Positions 21,167-33,138 of a DNA stretch of 39,868 bases are shown here, piece after piece; position 1 is the first letter of the stretch; the number at the start of each line of letters is the position of its first letter. Below the pieces are notes generated by a model, which saw only the letters and a program-made list of their open reading frames with translations, was not told the DNA's origin and made no database searches. The position numbers and the translations under genes are program-made. The DNA comes from Chromera velia (taxonomy: Eukaryota; Sar; Chromeraceae): the NCBI GenBank assembly GCA_018398765.1, contig JAHBMJ010000821.1, forward strand, positions 1 to 39,868. Reading direction: 5' to 3'.

Positions 21167-21197
21167 TGCATGCATGCATGCATGCATGCATGCATGG
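21167..21197. repeat. (TGCA)n microsatellite
   Basis: Seven or more perfect TGCA units, a self-complementary repeat, directly follow the last minisatellite unit. Shorter GCATGCATGC words recur at ~21262 and ~21302 and in both LTRs. Confidence 0.9.
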
Positions 21198-21580
21198 TTT
21201 GTGCATGCATGGCGCCGGGCGGATCGATGCGCGGATCCGCGGGCCGGTGCATAAACCATATATGCATGCGCGCGCACTTTTCGAGCGCACTTGCTCACTT
21301 CATGCATGCATGCATTGAACAAGGGAGTCCGATTTTTGATGAGCTGTATGCACGGATCACCTTCTTTTGCCCCCGACATACGCAACACGGCACTGTCAGT
21401 CAGAAGAACAAGGTTTGTCTTCTCAAAAGATTGGCCCTCTTCAAGCGTTTCGCAGCTCAAGAACAGGTGAAGCTGCCTTTGTGCAACACGTAATGCAGCT
21501 GAAACAACACTAATTATAACCAGGGACATTTCTTTTCTGCTCTGTTCCAAAGAAAGAGACTGTCTACCCCCGCTTCAAGC

Positions 21581-24500
21581 ATGTCTGCGAATGCTCAGGA
21601 GAAGCCATTCACAGAGGAAGAGGCCGAGAGTGATGCAGAACGCGTCGGGCATGATGTAACTGCGAGAAGTACGTCAGACCCGTAAATCAGCATGCTTTTT
21701 CGATCCGTGTTTTCTATTTCTCTGTTCGTCCTTTCCCATTATTTTGCTCGATTCAACAATCCGTCTTTCCTCTGATCTCTCCTGCAGGTCTGCAGCTTGC
21801 CCTAGAGGCCCTCAATCAGAGCGATCTCGAGGACGAGGACGTACTTGATGATGACCCTGAGGGAGGGGGACTGCATGCAGACGAATCTTCCCCAGCGTCC
21901 CCTTCTTCCCCTGCCAAAGCAGTCGAACAAATAGACTGGTCAGAATTTAAGACAGATACCAGAAGAGACCTGCCTACTGGAGGCCGAAGAAAAAGCGATG
22001 CTGAGAAGAGAAGGGCCAAAGAAAAGAAGGCGCACCAAGAGGCATTGAGACTTCGGAACACGACAGTCACGTACCAAGTGGCAGATAAGAGTGGGGGGGT
22101 GGAGAGAGGAGGGGAGGCCATTCTCTCATCTCTCTCTCCTCTCCAGCAGAAGCAGGCTGCTCCCACAGGCCAGAAGGAAGTCCGGGATTTTGAGGAAAGA
22201 GAGACGGCCCAGCTCGTCAGCCTGGCTGAGTGGACTGCCGAAAGCGTTCCACGTCTAGTGGACAAGTACCCCTTCAAACGGATTCCCGAGAACGAGAGGA
22301 GGGCCACTAGAAGAGGGAAGCCCCTCAGAAATCGGCTCCGTGTGATTGCAGAGTCAGTTTCCTCTTCCCGTTCTGCCCCCCTTTCTCATTTCCTCAAAGC
22401 CCCCCTTTTCTTTCTCTCCTTCAAGAAAACAAAACAGACGGAGTTCAGCAGGGTAGCCGTACGACAGATTAAAACTCGGAAAGAAAAGACAAAATCTTTT
22501 CGTCGTCTGCTGACTGGCAGAAAGAACTTTCAGTGTCTATGCACGGGGCGCTTTGAGAGAAAATGTGGGGAATGCTGTGATACGTCGGTACTCAAAGGGA
22601 TAGAAAGCTCAGCTAAAACAGATAATTCGTGAAAAAAGACTGGGGGGGAACATGTAAGAATTTCAGCATGTTTTCCGTGTCTCCTTCTCCTCCCACCCCC
22701 CTTCTACCTGTCTGTCTCTCTCCCATGTAACTACCTGTTTACTCATTTCGATTCCTCGTCCACTCATTTCTCTTCCCTGTGTGTGTCTTTATATTTTTCC
22801 AGCAAGCTAGGAGACATTACGAGGAAGGGCGATGACTGGGCCTGTTGGAGCGTTTTCGTCAAGGAGGTGGCAGGTCAGTCCAGTCCATTTAAATCTGGCT
22901 GGTTGAACTTCCTTTCTCGGCCAGGCCACAACGTTGGTATGTGTAACACTTTTTGCAGAGCGAGCTTTCTCTTCATTCTTGATTGGGTCTGATGACAAGC
23001 TAGGGTTGCTGGAGAAAGAAGATTGACGTCCCTCTTTCTTTCTGCATGCATGGTTGCATCGTGCCTGTCTGCACATGGGTTCTTCTCTCTCTTGATGTGT
23101 GGATTGATATTCGTTTTTCTGTTTTTGCGTCACCCCCTATGTGTCTTTTTTGGTTCTCAGAACTGGACCTGTACCTCCGGAATCTCCAGGCTGACTTTCT
23201 GGAGAAGACGAAGAACGAAGAGATCCAGAGGGGGGTCCAGCAGAGGAAGGCGGAGAGAGCGCAGAGGGAGAGGAGAAGAGAACTGGCGAGAAGGGCACGG
23301 GAAGAAGGCGAGAGGGAGAGACTCATGCAACAGCAGCAGCTGCAGCAAGGCAGGGCTGCAAACGTTTTTTCTCCTTCGGGGGAAAAAGTTTCGCAGAGGA
23401 TGGAGGCGGAAGAGATAGATGCAGGTTTGTCTATTTGTCGTTGCCACGATTCGAGCTCTGCTTCTCAAAGAAGGAAGGAAAATAGTCTAGGGGGAGTAGC
23501 ATGTTATTGGATATATAAGGACGCGGACTGCTGGTTTGACTCGAATGACCGTCTATGTACATATATGTACATACAAGAGAAATAACCTCGGGGATCTGGA
23601 CTGCCCTGAAAGCATTTGGAGCATAAGCTCAAGCGTGGTCCTCCCACTGGTCTATCAATTTGCACACCTAGGGTGAACATCGCGCCTGTCTCTTCCAGCC
23701 TTTCCATGAACAGATTCTTCTACATTGCACAGATTTAACTTCTCTGCTCCCTCCACGTCAACCTACATGTGCTTGCAGGTGCCGAGGGTGGGAAGAGAAG
23801 GGGAGTACAGGACAATTCTTTTCATGAGGGAGCAGAAACGTCGAGACCTTCCGATGAGGAACGTCACCTTCTTGTGGAGACTGAGGGAGAGGAGGAGGGG
23901 GGGGAGAGAATGGAGGAAGAAGGGGAGGGGGAGGTGGATCGACCTCCATCTCCCTCTCTTGCGGTCAAGGAGGCCAGAGTCGCTCTTCTGTCTCCAGTCC
24001 CTGCAGACCTCTACGTGCATCTTGACAGGGGGCCTGCGCGAGAGAGCGACCTCCTATTTCCTCTAGAGGATGCTTCTGAACCTTCCCAACCCCTCCACCT
24101 AGCAGCGGCCATTCCTCTCCTCATGGCAAGAAGAGGAGTGCCCTCAGCTGCGGCAATGCAAAGGGAATTCGCGGAATCTTTGGGGGTCTATGCAGGTCAG
24201 CCAGTGTCACGATAAATGCCGTCAAGTGCCTCTTCGTCTAAATACGTCTCTTCAGATGTTTTCTCCAAAAGATAGTGAATCGAAGTATTTGTCTCTTTCC
24301 GCTCCTTCTGTTGTACCCCCTCTTCTCCTTCTCTCTCTCTCTCTCTCTCTCTCTCTTGCATGCCCTCCTGGATTCCCTGAGTTGTTGGGTCTCTCATTTG
24401 TCTTTCAGTCAGTCTGCCTGCCTGCCTGCTTTTGTGCAACTTCTTTCCCTGTGTTCTTTTTTTTTTTCCTCTCTTTTTTTCTTTATGACAAGAGTACAGC

Positions 24501-27500
24501 TTGTGTCACGCAACCACATCCCCTCTCTTCCCCCTGTACGAATGCATGCAGGCGAACTCTGGACGCTTGTCCATGGAGAGCCTGAAGAACACTCAGACCC
24601 CTCAGGAGCCCCCTTTTCCTCTTCCTTCAAATTTCCCCGGAACGAGCAGGCAGCTGCAGCGTCTGCTTTCGCAGAACTCCAAAAATCGTCCGTCCTCGTC
24701 GAAACAGCAGTCAACGGTCTCGACCTGTTCACACGGGAGATGGTCAGACAGCTGGACGCATTGGGGCTCTCGAATCACGCAGGTGCCCTCTCAGAGCTTC
24801 GAACTCTGTATCACGAGTACACGCACGCGTTTGGGGCTGTCTCAAGAAGTGCCGGGCAGTGTTTTAGAGGGGCCCTGGCTGCACACGCTCAGAAGATTGA
24901 GGAACTGAAGGAAGAGAAGAGAAAGCTGACAGAGCAGAATGGGAAATTGAGATCATGCCTGTGGGATGCAGAGCAGGTCAGACACAGAAAGGGAGACAGA
25001 CAGATTCAGGAAGGAAGTCTGAACGAACGTGTCTCCAATGCACAACGACAATTGCGAATGTTCCGAAAAGGAACGTGATCGTGCAGGTCTCCCCTTTTCT
25101 CATCTTGAGTCTCACAATCTATCCACTTCAACCATCCGATCATCGAGAGAGAGAGATCGAGGCATCCATTCATTCCTGCAGGCACTTCTTCCTTCTATCT
25201 TGTAGTTCATTCCTTCCTCCCCGCTCTGCCTCTTTGCCTCCCTCGGTTGCCTGTGGGTTCATTGGTTTGTTTCTTTTTGTCTGTGCTTTCCTGTTTTATA
25301 TTTTGTCTGCAGAACTGCCGAATCATGGAGGTCCAATCTTCTATGAACAGGTCAGAGAGAGCGGGTCGTTTTCTCAAAGGGCTGGACCAAAATTGAGATT
25401 GCGGCGTGTCGGGTGAAGGAAGGAAGGAAGGACGGAAGCAAGGACGGAAGTAAGGACACTGCCTATAAAAACAGAATAAGAAATGAATGACGTAGTTGTA
25501 CAGAGGAAGGCTCCTGCGGCGTCACGTAAAGAGCCTCTGCGCAAATGATGCACAGCCAGTCTGCCCTGTCTTAGTTCGGGCTCATTTTGGTTTGATTACT
25601 TGACTATCTCCTTTGCTTCGGCTCTTCTCTCAGGTTTGACGTTGAGCCGGTTGCCCTCGAGAACCCTCCTGCGGTTTTCAAGGGAGAGAGCGAGTCAGAG
25701 ATTGACTGCGCCCAGGTGCTGATCAACGGGACTTATCTGCAGACGGCCATCTCTGTGAATGAAGCACATTTATACAGGTGGGTTGTCAGCAGAGATGACT
25801 GACGGGGGTTAAGGGATGGAGGGTAAATGAAACGGCTGCATGGACACCGAGATCCTCTCGTCTCCTCAATCTCTCTCTCTTTTTTGTACAACACTTTCGT
25901 TGTGTCTTTGAACGGGTCAAATTATGGGAGCAAGCCGCCCAGGTGACTTAGGTGCGCAGGGCAGGTGCAAACCTATTTCCGTTTCTCACGACTTGATTCT
26001 TCATTTTCGAGACCACACATTCTCAAAAAAGAAGAATTTCCTTCCATCCATCCATACAGGTATAACTTCCCAAGGGGAACCGAGAGCCTCATTTTTGCCC
26101 TCACCTCCAGTTACCCCCTCATCATGGCAGCACAAATAGGGACCCCCCCTGACTTGATGACGATCGACCGAAACCCCTTTATGGCAGCAATAGAGATCAA
26201 AGATTCCTCTCAGGGAAAACGCAGACAGAGTGGGATCCCCGTCTCCGGCCATCCGAAAACCCACTCAACGCTTCTCGAAATTCCAGTAGTCCTCCCACCC
26301 GAAACCTCCGCTGCCGCTCTCTGCGTCTTCCTCATTGTTTCCTGTCCTGCACGGAAAGTCTCTGATGACGACGACGGGGACGGAGAGGATGACGGAGGGG
26401 GGCTTCCTGAGGGCATAGTGCCCGACCTCTCCGATCTAGATGAACAGAGATACGCAGTGGGAGTACACCACCAGCTCGCTCTCCAGACGCCTCGAGAGCA
26501 GAGCCTCAGTTCCCTCTCCCAGATGGATGATTCCTTGAACACTCAGACCCAGCGTCTAAGGTCTGCATTGGCAACGAGACAGACAGGAAGTCCCGACTCG
26601 GTTGTGCCCCCAGGGGAACAAAAACCCAATGAGTCCAATACCGTCAAATTGCCCCCCATTGTGACAACAGACAGCGTCGATGAGGTAGAGCACAGCAGAA
26701 GGAAAGAGTCGAGAGCCAACACGATCCAAGAAGGATCTCCGATGGCGTCTCCAACAAATGGCCAGGCCCCCACCTCTCCTCGAGGAGCCCACAAGACAAA
26801 CAATTCTGCCTTCGCTCTGCCCCCGCTGCCTCCTGCTGGAGGTCCTGTCCCTCCCCTTCCTATTGGGGCCAGCAGGACCCTCCCCCAGAGGCCTAGTCAC
26901 CTATTCAACGCCACAGCACATGGGACCATGGGACAGTGGGGTCAGCGCCCCGACTTGCCTCTCCCGTCTCCTTTGCGTGGCTCCTTCATTCTTCCAAACT
27001 CGCAGGATGAGGGGGGGCCTCGGACAGCCGAGACTGGAGTGCAGACAGTACGTACAGAACTGTACGCGCGTAAGCGCCGTGCAAGACGGCTGAATATCAA
27101 TCCGACTACAGCATTGGCAGAGACGCTTGCTGAGGCTTTGACAGGCACCGTCGCTCCCCCATGGGCTTTTGAGGGCGAAGTCGAGCAAGTCGTTTCGTCG
27201 TCTCGTTCCCCGACTGGCCAGGGGGATGCGGGAGGGGATATGGAAGACAAGGGAAGAGAAGAAGCTGAGGAGGACAGACAGATCATTGGGGGCGCACGCT
27301 TGTCCCATCTCGGCATGATCGTTGCCGCGAGGGACATGGATCTGACGTTTGGGGACTTTGCAGAATTCCTAGATGCGAGGGGGGATGCGGCGTTGGGATT
27401 TCGTGCATGGCCCCGGAGTCTGGTGTTTGCGACCATTTGGGTCATCTTCCTTCAACGGATTGTGTCCGACCGTTGGGAGTCTGACCTCACACGAACGTCC

Positions 27501-30368
27501 GGAACAGGAGCACCCCAGGGGGGGGGGGAAGAGAGAGAGAATGACAAAGAGGCACAGGGGAAGAGCTCCCCTAGATTTGGTAATAACGCGAGAGGGCGTC
27601 CAGGGGGGGCGAGAAAAGATGGGGCATCACTTCGCCCTTCAAAGGCGAACAACAGCAGCCCGTCTCCTGAGAGAGAAAAGCCAAAAGAAAACAGCAAACC
27701 GACAGGGAAGGCTCCGAATCAACAGGCCACATTGGCAGACCTTCATAGAAAGAAAGAGAGCTTAGCGGAATTTGCCTACGGATTCTTTGTGAGAAAGTTT
27801 GGAGTTTTCTCTCTTGCTCATCGGGCGCTCCGATCGTTTCTTCGTTCTCTCCAACAGCTTCTCTCAACGTCTGCTGTCCACGTGATGACAGAGAGGAACA
27901 CCGCTCTGGCGGTTCTCTTCTCAAGAATCACAGGGCTCTGTTCCAATACCAGCCCGGCAGAGCGACAGCAGCTCTGCACGTTTGTGGTTGGTGCTCTTGA
28001 CCTGCTCTGTTCCCTAGCGGCTCTTGGGGGGCCGGAGGGGGAAATTCGGGAAGGGGAAGTGCCAGGGGTGATGCATGCGGTACAGCAGTTAATGTCACAA
28101 CTGTACCCTGAAAGCGCACGCTGGGGCAAAAAAGAAAGGGGAAAGAGTGCAAAGAAGCCGTCAGGGGCATCCAGTCCGTCGTCACCGTCTCGTGACACAA
28201 TCTGGTCTGCAGCTCTCACCCCTGACATTATCACAGCCGCCACTTTCCGCTGGGAAGCGCTTTTGAGAGAAGACCAAGCCGATCGGGCTCGGCAAGATGC
28301 AGTCAGGGGTGCTAGCGCCCTCCTTGCCGAACCGTCTCCCCCTCCCCCCAAGGCCCTTCCCAAAGCTTCGGGGTCTCTCACCATTCCCTTAGACAGGGTC
28401 GTTGCCGCTGTCGAGATTCTGCTCGGAGGGCACGCAGCAAGACGACCATATTATGAGGGGGTGATGGCCCTCCTGGCAGATTTCCTTGCCCGGAGTGTGT
28501 CTCCTATGGAGAAGGAGTTGGAGTTAAAGAGGCTTCAGCAGAGGGAAAGGGAGAGAGCGCAAAGAGAGAGAACAAGAGCGAAAGAACGAAAGAAAGGAGC
28601 CTCGACAAAGAAAAAGCTAGAGAAGGATTCCTCGCCAGCAGCAGACATCAACTCCTCAGGGCCCGACACCTTCAGAGAAAGAGCTCATTATCTTGAGCCA
28701 AAGGACAGTTCCGACCCACAGGCTGATCTCTGCAGCAGTGAGGCAGCCGAGGCAATCTGTTCGATTCTTTCCGACTGCCGTATTCAAATTCCTGTCGAGG
28801 TTGCCCTCCAATATCTCGTACTTGAGTGGGAGAGACACCAAAGGCATTTGCGGGAAGCGATTTCCACTCTGTTCCTCCGTCGCATGGCGAATCCCGGACC
28901 TCTTCTGTCGACTGGGGACTTCGCACGGCTGATCGGGCAGTTACAACCGAACCTGTCGAGTCGCCAACTGGTGCTCCTAATTCGGGAGGCTCTGGATCTC
29001 TCTGGGTCTGATGTTGAGGTCAGTGTGGCTTCTTCAAGAAGCCTGGGATCGTCGTTTTGTGCAAGCAAATCAAATTGAACGGTTTTAATTTTTTGTTGTC
29101 ACTCGTTGTGTCCTCTTCTTGACTTGCATAGCCACCAGTGTGGTCACTAAGTCGTTGTGTTCATTATGGGTGGCCCTGCAGGTATCCGTTGATGCCCTGG
29201 TGACTTTGAATCAGAAATACTGCCTTTCGGGGCCCCCGATCAACAGATCAGGGTCAGAGGAAGAGAGGAATCTGGAGAACGCGCGCAACAAACTGAGAGG
29301 GTCCGTAATTGAGCAGAGTCCAAAGGAAGGAACTGCAGGGGGGGTACAGACTGACTTTGGACTTGGAGGAACTGGAACAGAAGGGGAAGGAGACGGTCTT
29401 GTGGGGACTGTCGGGGGATTCTTTGCAGAACCCAACCTTCCTTCAGACTTGGATTTTGAAGCACAGCTTCTCACACACACAATCAAAGGTCAGCCAGCCA
29501 GGCAGGCAGGCAGGCAGGAAACAAGAGATCCTGCTGGACAACAGCCCTTAATGTAGAAGACTTGATTCTTTGAGGATGTGTTCAAAATAATATGGTTCCG
29601 TCGGCTCCGAACTGCATGCCGTCAGACCCAAAAAGTTGACATCAGGAGAACATAACACTGAATCAACAAATCTCAAGTAGACCCCCTTAAGGTGAATACG
29701 GTTTGTTGTTTGATTCTTCTTAGATTCTACCACCTCCCTCTCTGCAGGCCTGACTGGTTGGTCCTACAGTTCCCTCACGACAAGGGAGGAAGACTTCAGA
29801 GCTCTTTCGCAGTCCCCAGACAGAAAGAGGGCGGCCCAGAAGTCAGGGAGAAACGCGAGAAAGTCGATTTTGAGTGCCACCTTGAAAAGCACAGGACCCG
29901 GACAAAGGGGCAGCGTCGTCTCGGTCAGCACGTCCGCATGTCTCTTTGCTTGTTTGTTTGTTCGATATGCGATCAGAAGAAAGGCAATGTCGGAGAGATG
30001 AAATCTAACGGATGATGGCCACTTGATTGATCAAAAGATGCATCGGAAGTTGTCAGGTTCAGTCGACTCAATGAAAACTTTGGGGGGAGAAATACCCTTT
30101 TGTTACTTGATCGTGCTTGTTGAGCTGAGCATCAAATGTGTGAAACAAATTGGTACCGCTTGAAACCCCACGTTTGTAGTTGTATCCATACAAGACTTTC
30201 TGAACGCTTGGAAAACCTCCCTTTGTTTGGCGTGTGTTTTTTTAGCTGCAGCGCTGCAATCTGAATCTATGACTCTGAGGTTCTCTGGAAGAAAGAATGA
30301 CAGTTTCACAAATTCAGTCTGTGAAGAGTTTATTATGTACGGCGTTGTCCTTAATGTTTGTTTGCACG

Positions 30369-30408
<40 letters not shown>

Positions 30409-31010
30409 CCTCCCTACAGTCTTCTGAGGGCACTTATGAGGGCAGCTCCCTGGGGGCATTTGTCGCTGGGGCAGGGAGCTCAAACAGCCTCCCTCCAACG
30501 GCTGCGGAAGTTCTCTTGAACCCTGCCAGGAAGAGACTGGAGGTAGGGGGCAGGAGAGTGACCAACCAGGCTGTGGATGAGGGATGGAGGGCAGTGAGAA
30601 ACGCTGCAAAGGCGTTGGTCTCAAACGAGAGAACCTCTTGTGGATCCAAAGCGGCAGGTTTGTTTTGCTGCTCGTGTCTGTTTCTCTGTCTGTCTGTCTG
30701 TTTGTTTGTTTGTTTTCAAAAACAGAAGAAAATGAAAAAAGAGAAAAAGGGAAAGAAAAGACGATACAGTCTGTCTGTCTGTTTCTTTGTTTGTTTGTTT
30801 GTTTGTTTGTTTGTTGGTTTGTTTTCCAAAACAGAAGAGAATGAAAAAAGACGATACAGTGTGTCTGTCTGTCTGTCCGAAAGAAAGGAAGCCATTCGGA
30901 AAAAGTGAAGTGAAGAAAAGACGATATAGTCTGTCTGTATGTCTGTCTGTCTGTCTGTCTGTGTTGGTCCGTTTGTTTGCCTCAGTCTGTCTCTTTCTGT
31001 CTCCCTTTGC

Positions 31011-31058
<48 letters not shown>

Positions 31059-31845
31059 AAGTGCTGTAAAGCAACGTGTCTACGAGCCAGAAGGGGTCCA
31101 GAGACACCTGCATGCATTCTCTATTGATTGCTCCATACCTGCATTCTATTGGCTTCCAGGTTCATATATCCGTCCAGGACCTTGCGCGCACATCAATGCT
31201 GCACCGGACGTGAAGTGAGGAGAAATGCATGCACGCAGGATTGATTCAGCATTTTGCCGTTGCGCTATGTGTTGTTTTTTATTCCAGTGCCACTTATCCG
31301 GGTGATGTGACATGTTTCCTCTCCCGTTTTTTCTTCTCTGCTGTTATTCTACCTTCAGAAGGGAAAGTTTCGATGGTCGAAGCGGCCTCCCGTTTGGACG
31401 ACCTCGTGATGGGATTCGAAGACAGGATCACCTCAGTTTTGGTGGACACTCTGGGCGCAGGTTAGTCAGACTACAGGAAGACCTGGAAAGGAATTGGTGT
31501 GACGCTTTGTGAACAGGGTCTGAACGACAGTGTGAGAAGAGCACAGTTTATCTCGCCAACACTCTCTTCTTTGTTTTTCTTCGCGTAATCATGTCCTTCT
31601 GCCTCCCTCTCCCGCCCGCAGAGGAAGTCTCATCTTGGACCTCTTCTCCCTCGAGGACTCTTCTGAATGAGGTGCACCGACAGGTGGCGGCGCTGAAGGA
31701 GCAGGTCGTCGGCGCACTGGTTCTTGCTGACAGCTGGAGAGACTCAGTGCCCAATCAACGGCTTCCACAAACCGCAGATGCAGCTCTCGCTGTTGTGCAA
31801 CCGGAATCCGCACTCCACCAGGCTGAACCCGACTTGCTCCTGTGA
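21581..31845 (+). CDS. Large protein of unknown function with coiled coils and possible degenerate EF hands, 14 exons (gene C)
   Basis: Exons: 21581-21668, 21788-22352, 22803-22873, 23161-23424, 23779-24195, 24552-24976, 25313-25350, 25634-25777, 26060-29018, 29182-29488, 29748-29923, 30420-30657, 31359-31460, 31622-31845. All splice phases agree and the joined ORF is 2005 residues ending in TGA. Residues ~1-120 are acidic and Ser/Pro-rich, then Lys/Glu-rich. Exon 4 encodes an Arg/Glu/Gln helix (likely coiled coil, ~241-300). Exon 6 ends in a second coiled coil (KIEELKEEKRKLTEQNGKL). Exon 9 (~670-1657) holds a beta-rich start, an acidic DDDDGDGEDDGG patch (~775), disordered Ser/Pro stretches and helical blocks. 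Its end (GDFARLIGQLQPNLSSRQL) continues into exon 10 and looks like a degenerate EF-hand pair. No signal peptide, membrane segment or enzyme motif is visible. A cytoskeletal or flagellar scaffold is a guess; I do not recognise the gene. Confidence 0.8.
30678..31060. repeat. Intronic minisatellite and microsatellites in intron 12 of gene C
   Basis: The intron 30658-31358 contains about four units of 70-90 bp. Each couples (TCTG)n/(TTTG)n with TTTTCCAAAACAGAAGA and ends in AAAAGACGATACAG. The terminal word occurs at 30760, 30850 and 30921 (the last with one change). A (GT)n tract (~31013-31040) and an (AG)n tract (~31041-31058) follow. Confidence 0.8.
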
Positions 31846-31915
31846 TCGACTCAAAAGGAGTACACTTATTTAAAGTCTCATGGTCTGAAAGCATCTAGGC
31901 GAAAAGGGACACGTG

Positions 31916-31918
<3 letters not shown>

Positions 31919-31954
<36 letters not shown>

Positions 31955-31967
31955 CCTCTCTCTCTCT

Positions 31968-32004
<37 letters not shown>

Positions 32005-32022
32005 TCACTCACTCACACTCAC

Positions 32023-32055
<33 letters not shown>
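31919..32055. repeat. Composite microsatellite (CT)n-(AC)n-(TCAC)n-(GA)n
   Basis: (CT)n at 31919-31968, (AC)n at ~31970-32000, a TCAC-repeat spacer ending CACTCACGC, then (AG)n at ~32026-32055. The CT and AG arms are inverted repeats. The spacer end matches that of the block at 19233-19436 (CACTGACGC before AGAGAG). Confidence 0.85.
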
Positions 32056-32062
<7 letters not shown>

Positions 32063-32860
32063 GCTAGGAAATCTTTAGGGAAACATAAAATTATAAACAT
32101 CTGTACACCTTCATGGCAGCGTGTACATACCTACTGCTACTGCTAGGTAGTAGATAGATATCTAGATACATTCATATAGAGTAGCATGATATAATCTGTT
32201 TAGCAACTTTGAATGACTAGTAATGACTAGCATACTCTATGTATGATACATTGCCTACCACGGTCCTGCTAGACATGAACTCACATATTTCATGCTAGAT
32301 TTTATATGACAATCAGCAGTATTAATATATAACACTGTATTATATCTAGTATTATACACGTAAATTATGCTAGAAATTATGACTAAATATAGGGCTAGAG
32401 CCGCTAGACCGTACGTAATGATACAATGATCTTGAAAATTGACGTGAAAATCGATTACTAAAAACAGGCGAACGCAAAAAGCTGAGAAGCATCATGTATA
32501 TATTTCTCTAGAGCTTCGGGCTTAAGCACAATGTAATCCAGGACCAATCCTAAAGTAGGATCTAGTTAAATTTGGTAAAGTGATTTTAAACTTTTCATAT
32601 AAACTTTAATAACAATTTAATTGATTAATTATTTATAGTAAAATTAAACATTTTAATATTATAGAGAATAAATATTAGAATTTAAATTGCTGTAGAAATT
32701 AGAACGCTTTAATTTATTATATAATGGTTATATTCAGTTAGATTCAGTATTAAATCAAACTATAAAAATGTTTTTATAGAAACAATTAATAATTTTCTGG
32801 AGCCAGTTCTAGAGTTTTCTAGAGAATGGTAATATTATGGTATTCAAATATGACAAACTT

Positions 32861-32869
<9 letters not shown>

Positions 32870-32894
<25 letters not shown>

Positions 32895-32985
32895 AAATAT
32901 ATATATATATATATATATATATCGACACAGACACATACTCACAGACATATATACATACACACACACAGACACACACACACACACA

Positions 32986-33044
<59 letters not shown>

Positions 33045-33084
33045 CAAGAGAGAGAGAGACACAGACATATGGAGACACTCACAG

Positions 33085-33124
<40 letters not shown>
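32870..33124. repeat. Satellite array left of LINE copy 2
   Basis: CA, TA and GA tracts are joined by non-repetitive words. The segment GCAAGAGAGAGAGAGACACA at 33044, followed by GACATA...AGACACTCACAGAC, recurs to the right of the LINE at 36028 and 36118. Confidence 0.8.
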
Positions 33125-33138
33125 CCTCCCCACCCTCT

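Larger units (their letters stand above)
31846..33124. other. AT-rich spacer and microsatellites after gene C
   Basis: No gene is supported. The composite microsatellite at 31919-32055 is followed by ~800 bp of AT-rich sequence (32060-32870) with short TAGATA and CTAGA words. A satellite with CA, TA and GA tracts (32870-33124) comes next, and the LINE copy 2 is inserted in it. Confidence 0.65.

Noticed and set aside
21042-21550. Reverse-strand frame with repeated ATQNVGFN-like words
   Set aside because: It is the translation of the minisatellite; the repeat is at DNA level, with varying unit length that would not keep frame.
22353-22632. Continuation of exon 2 of gene C to the stop at 22632
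   Set aside because: Splicing at GTCAGT (22353) into exon 3 gives IADKLGDITRKGDDW in phase and connects all later exons; the read-through is compositionally different.
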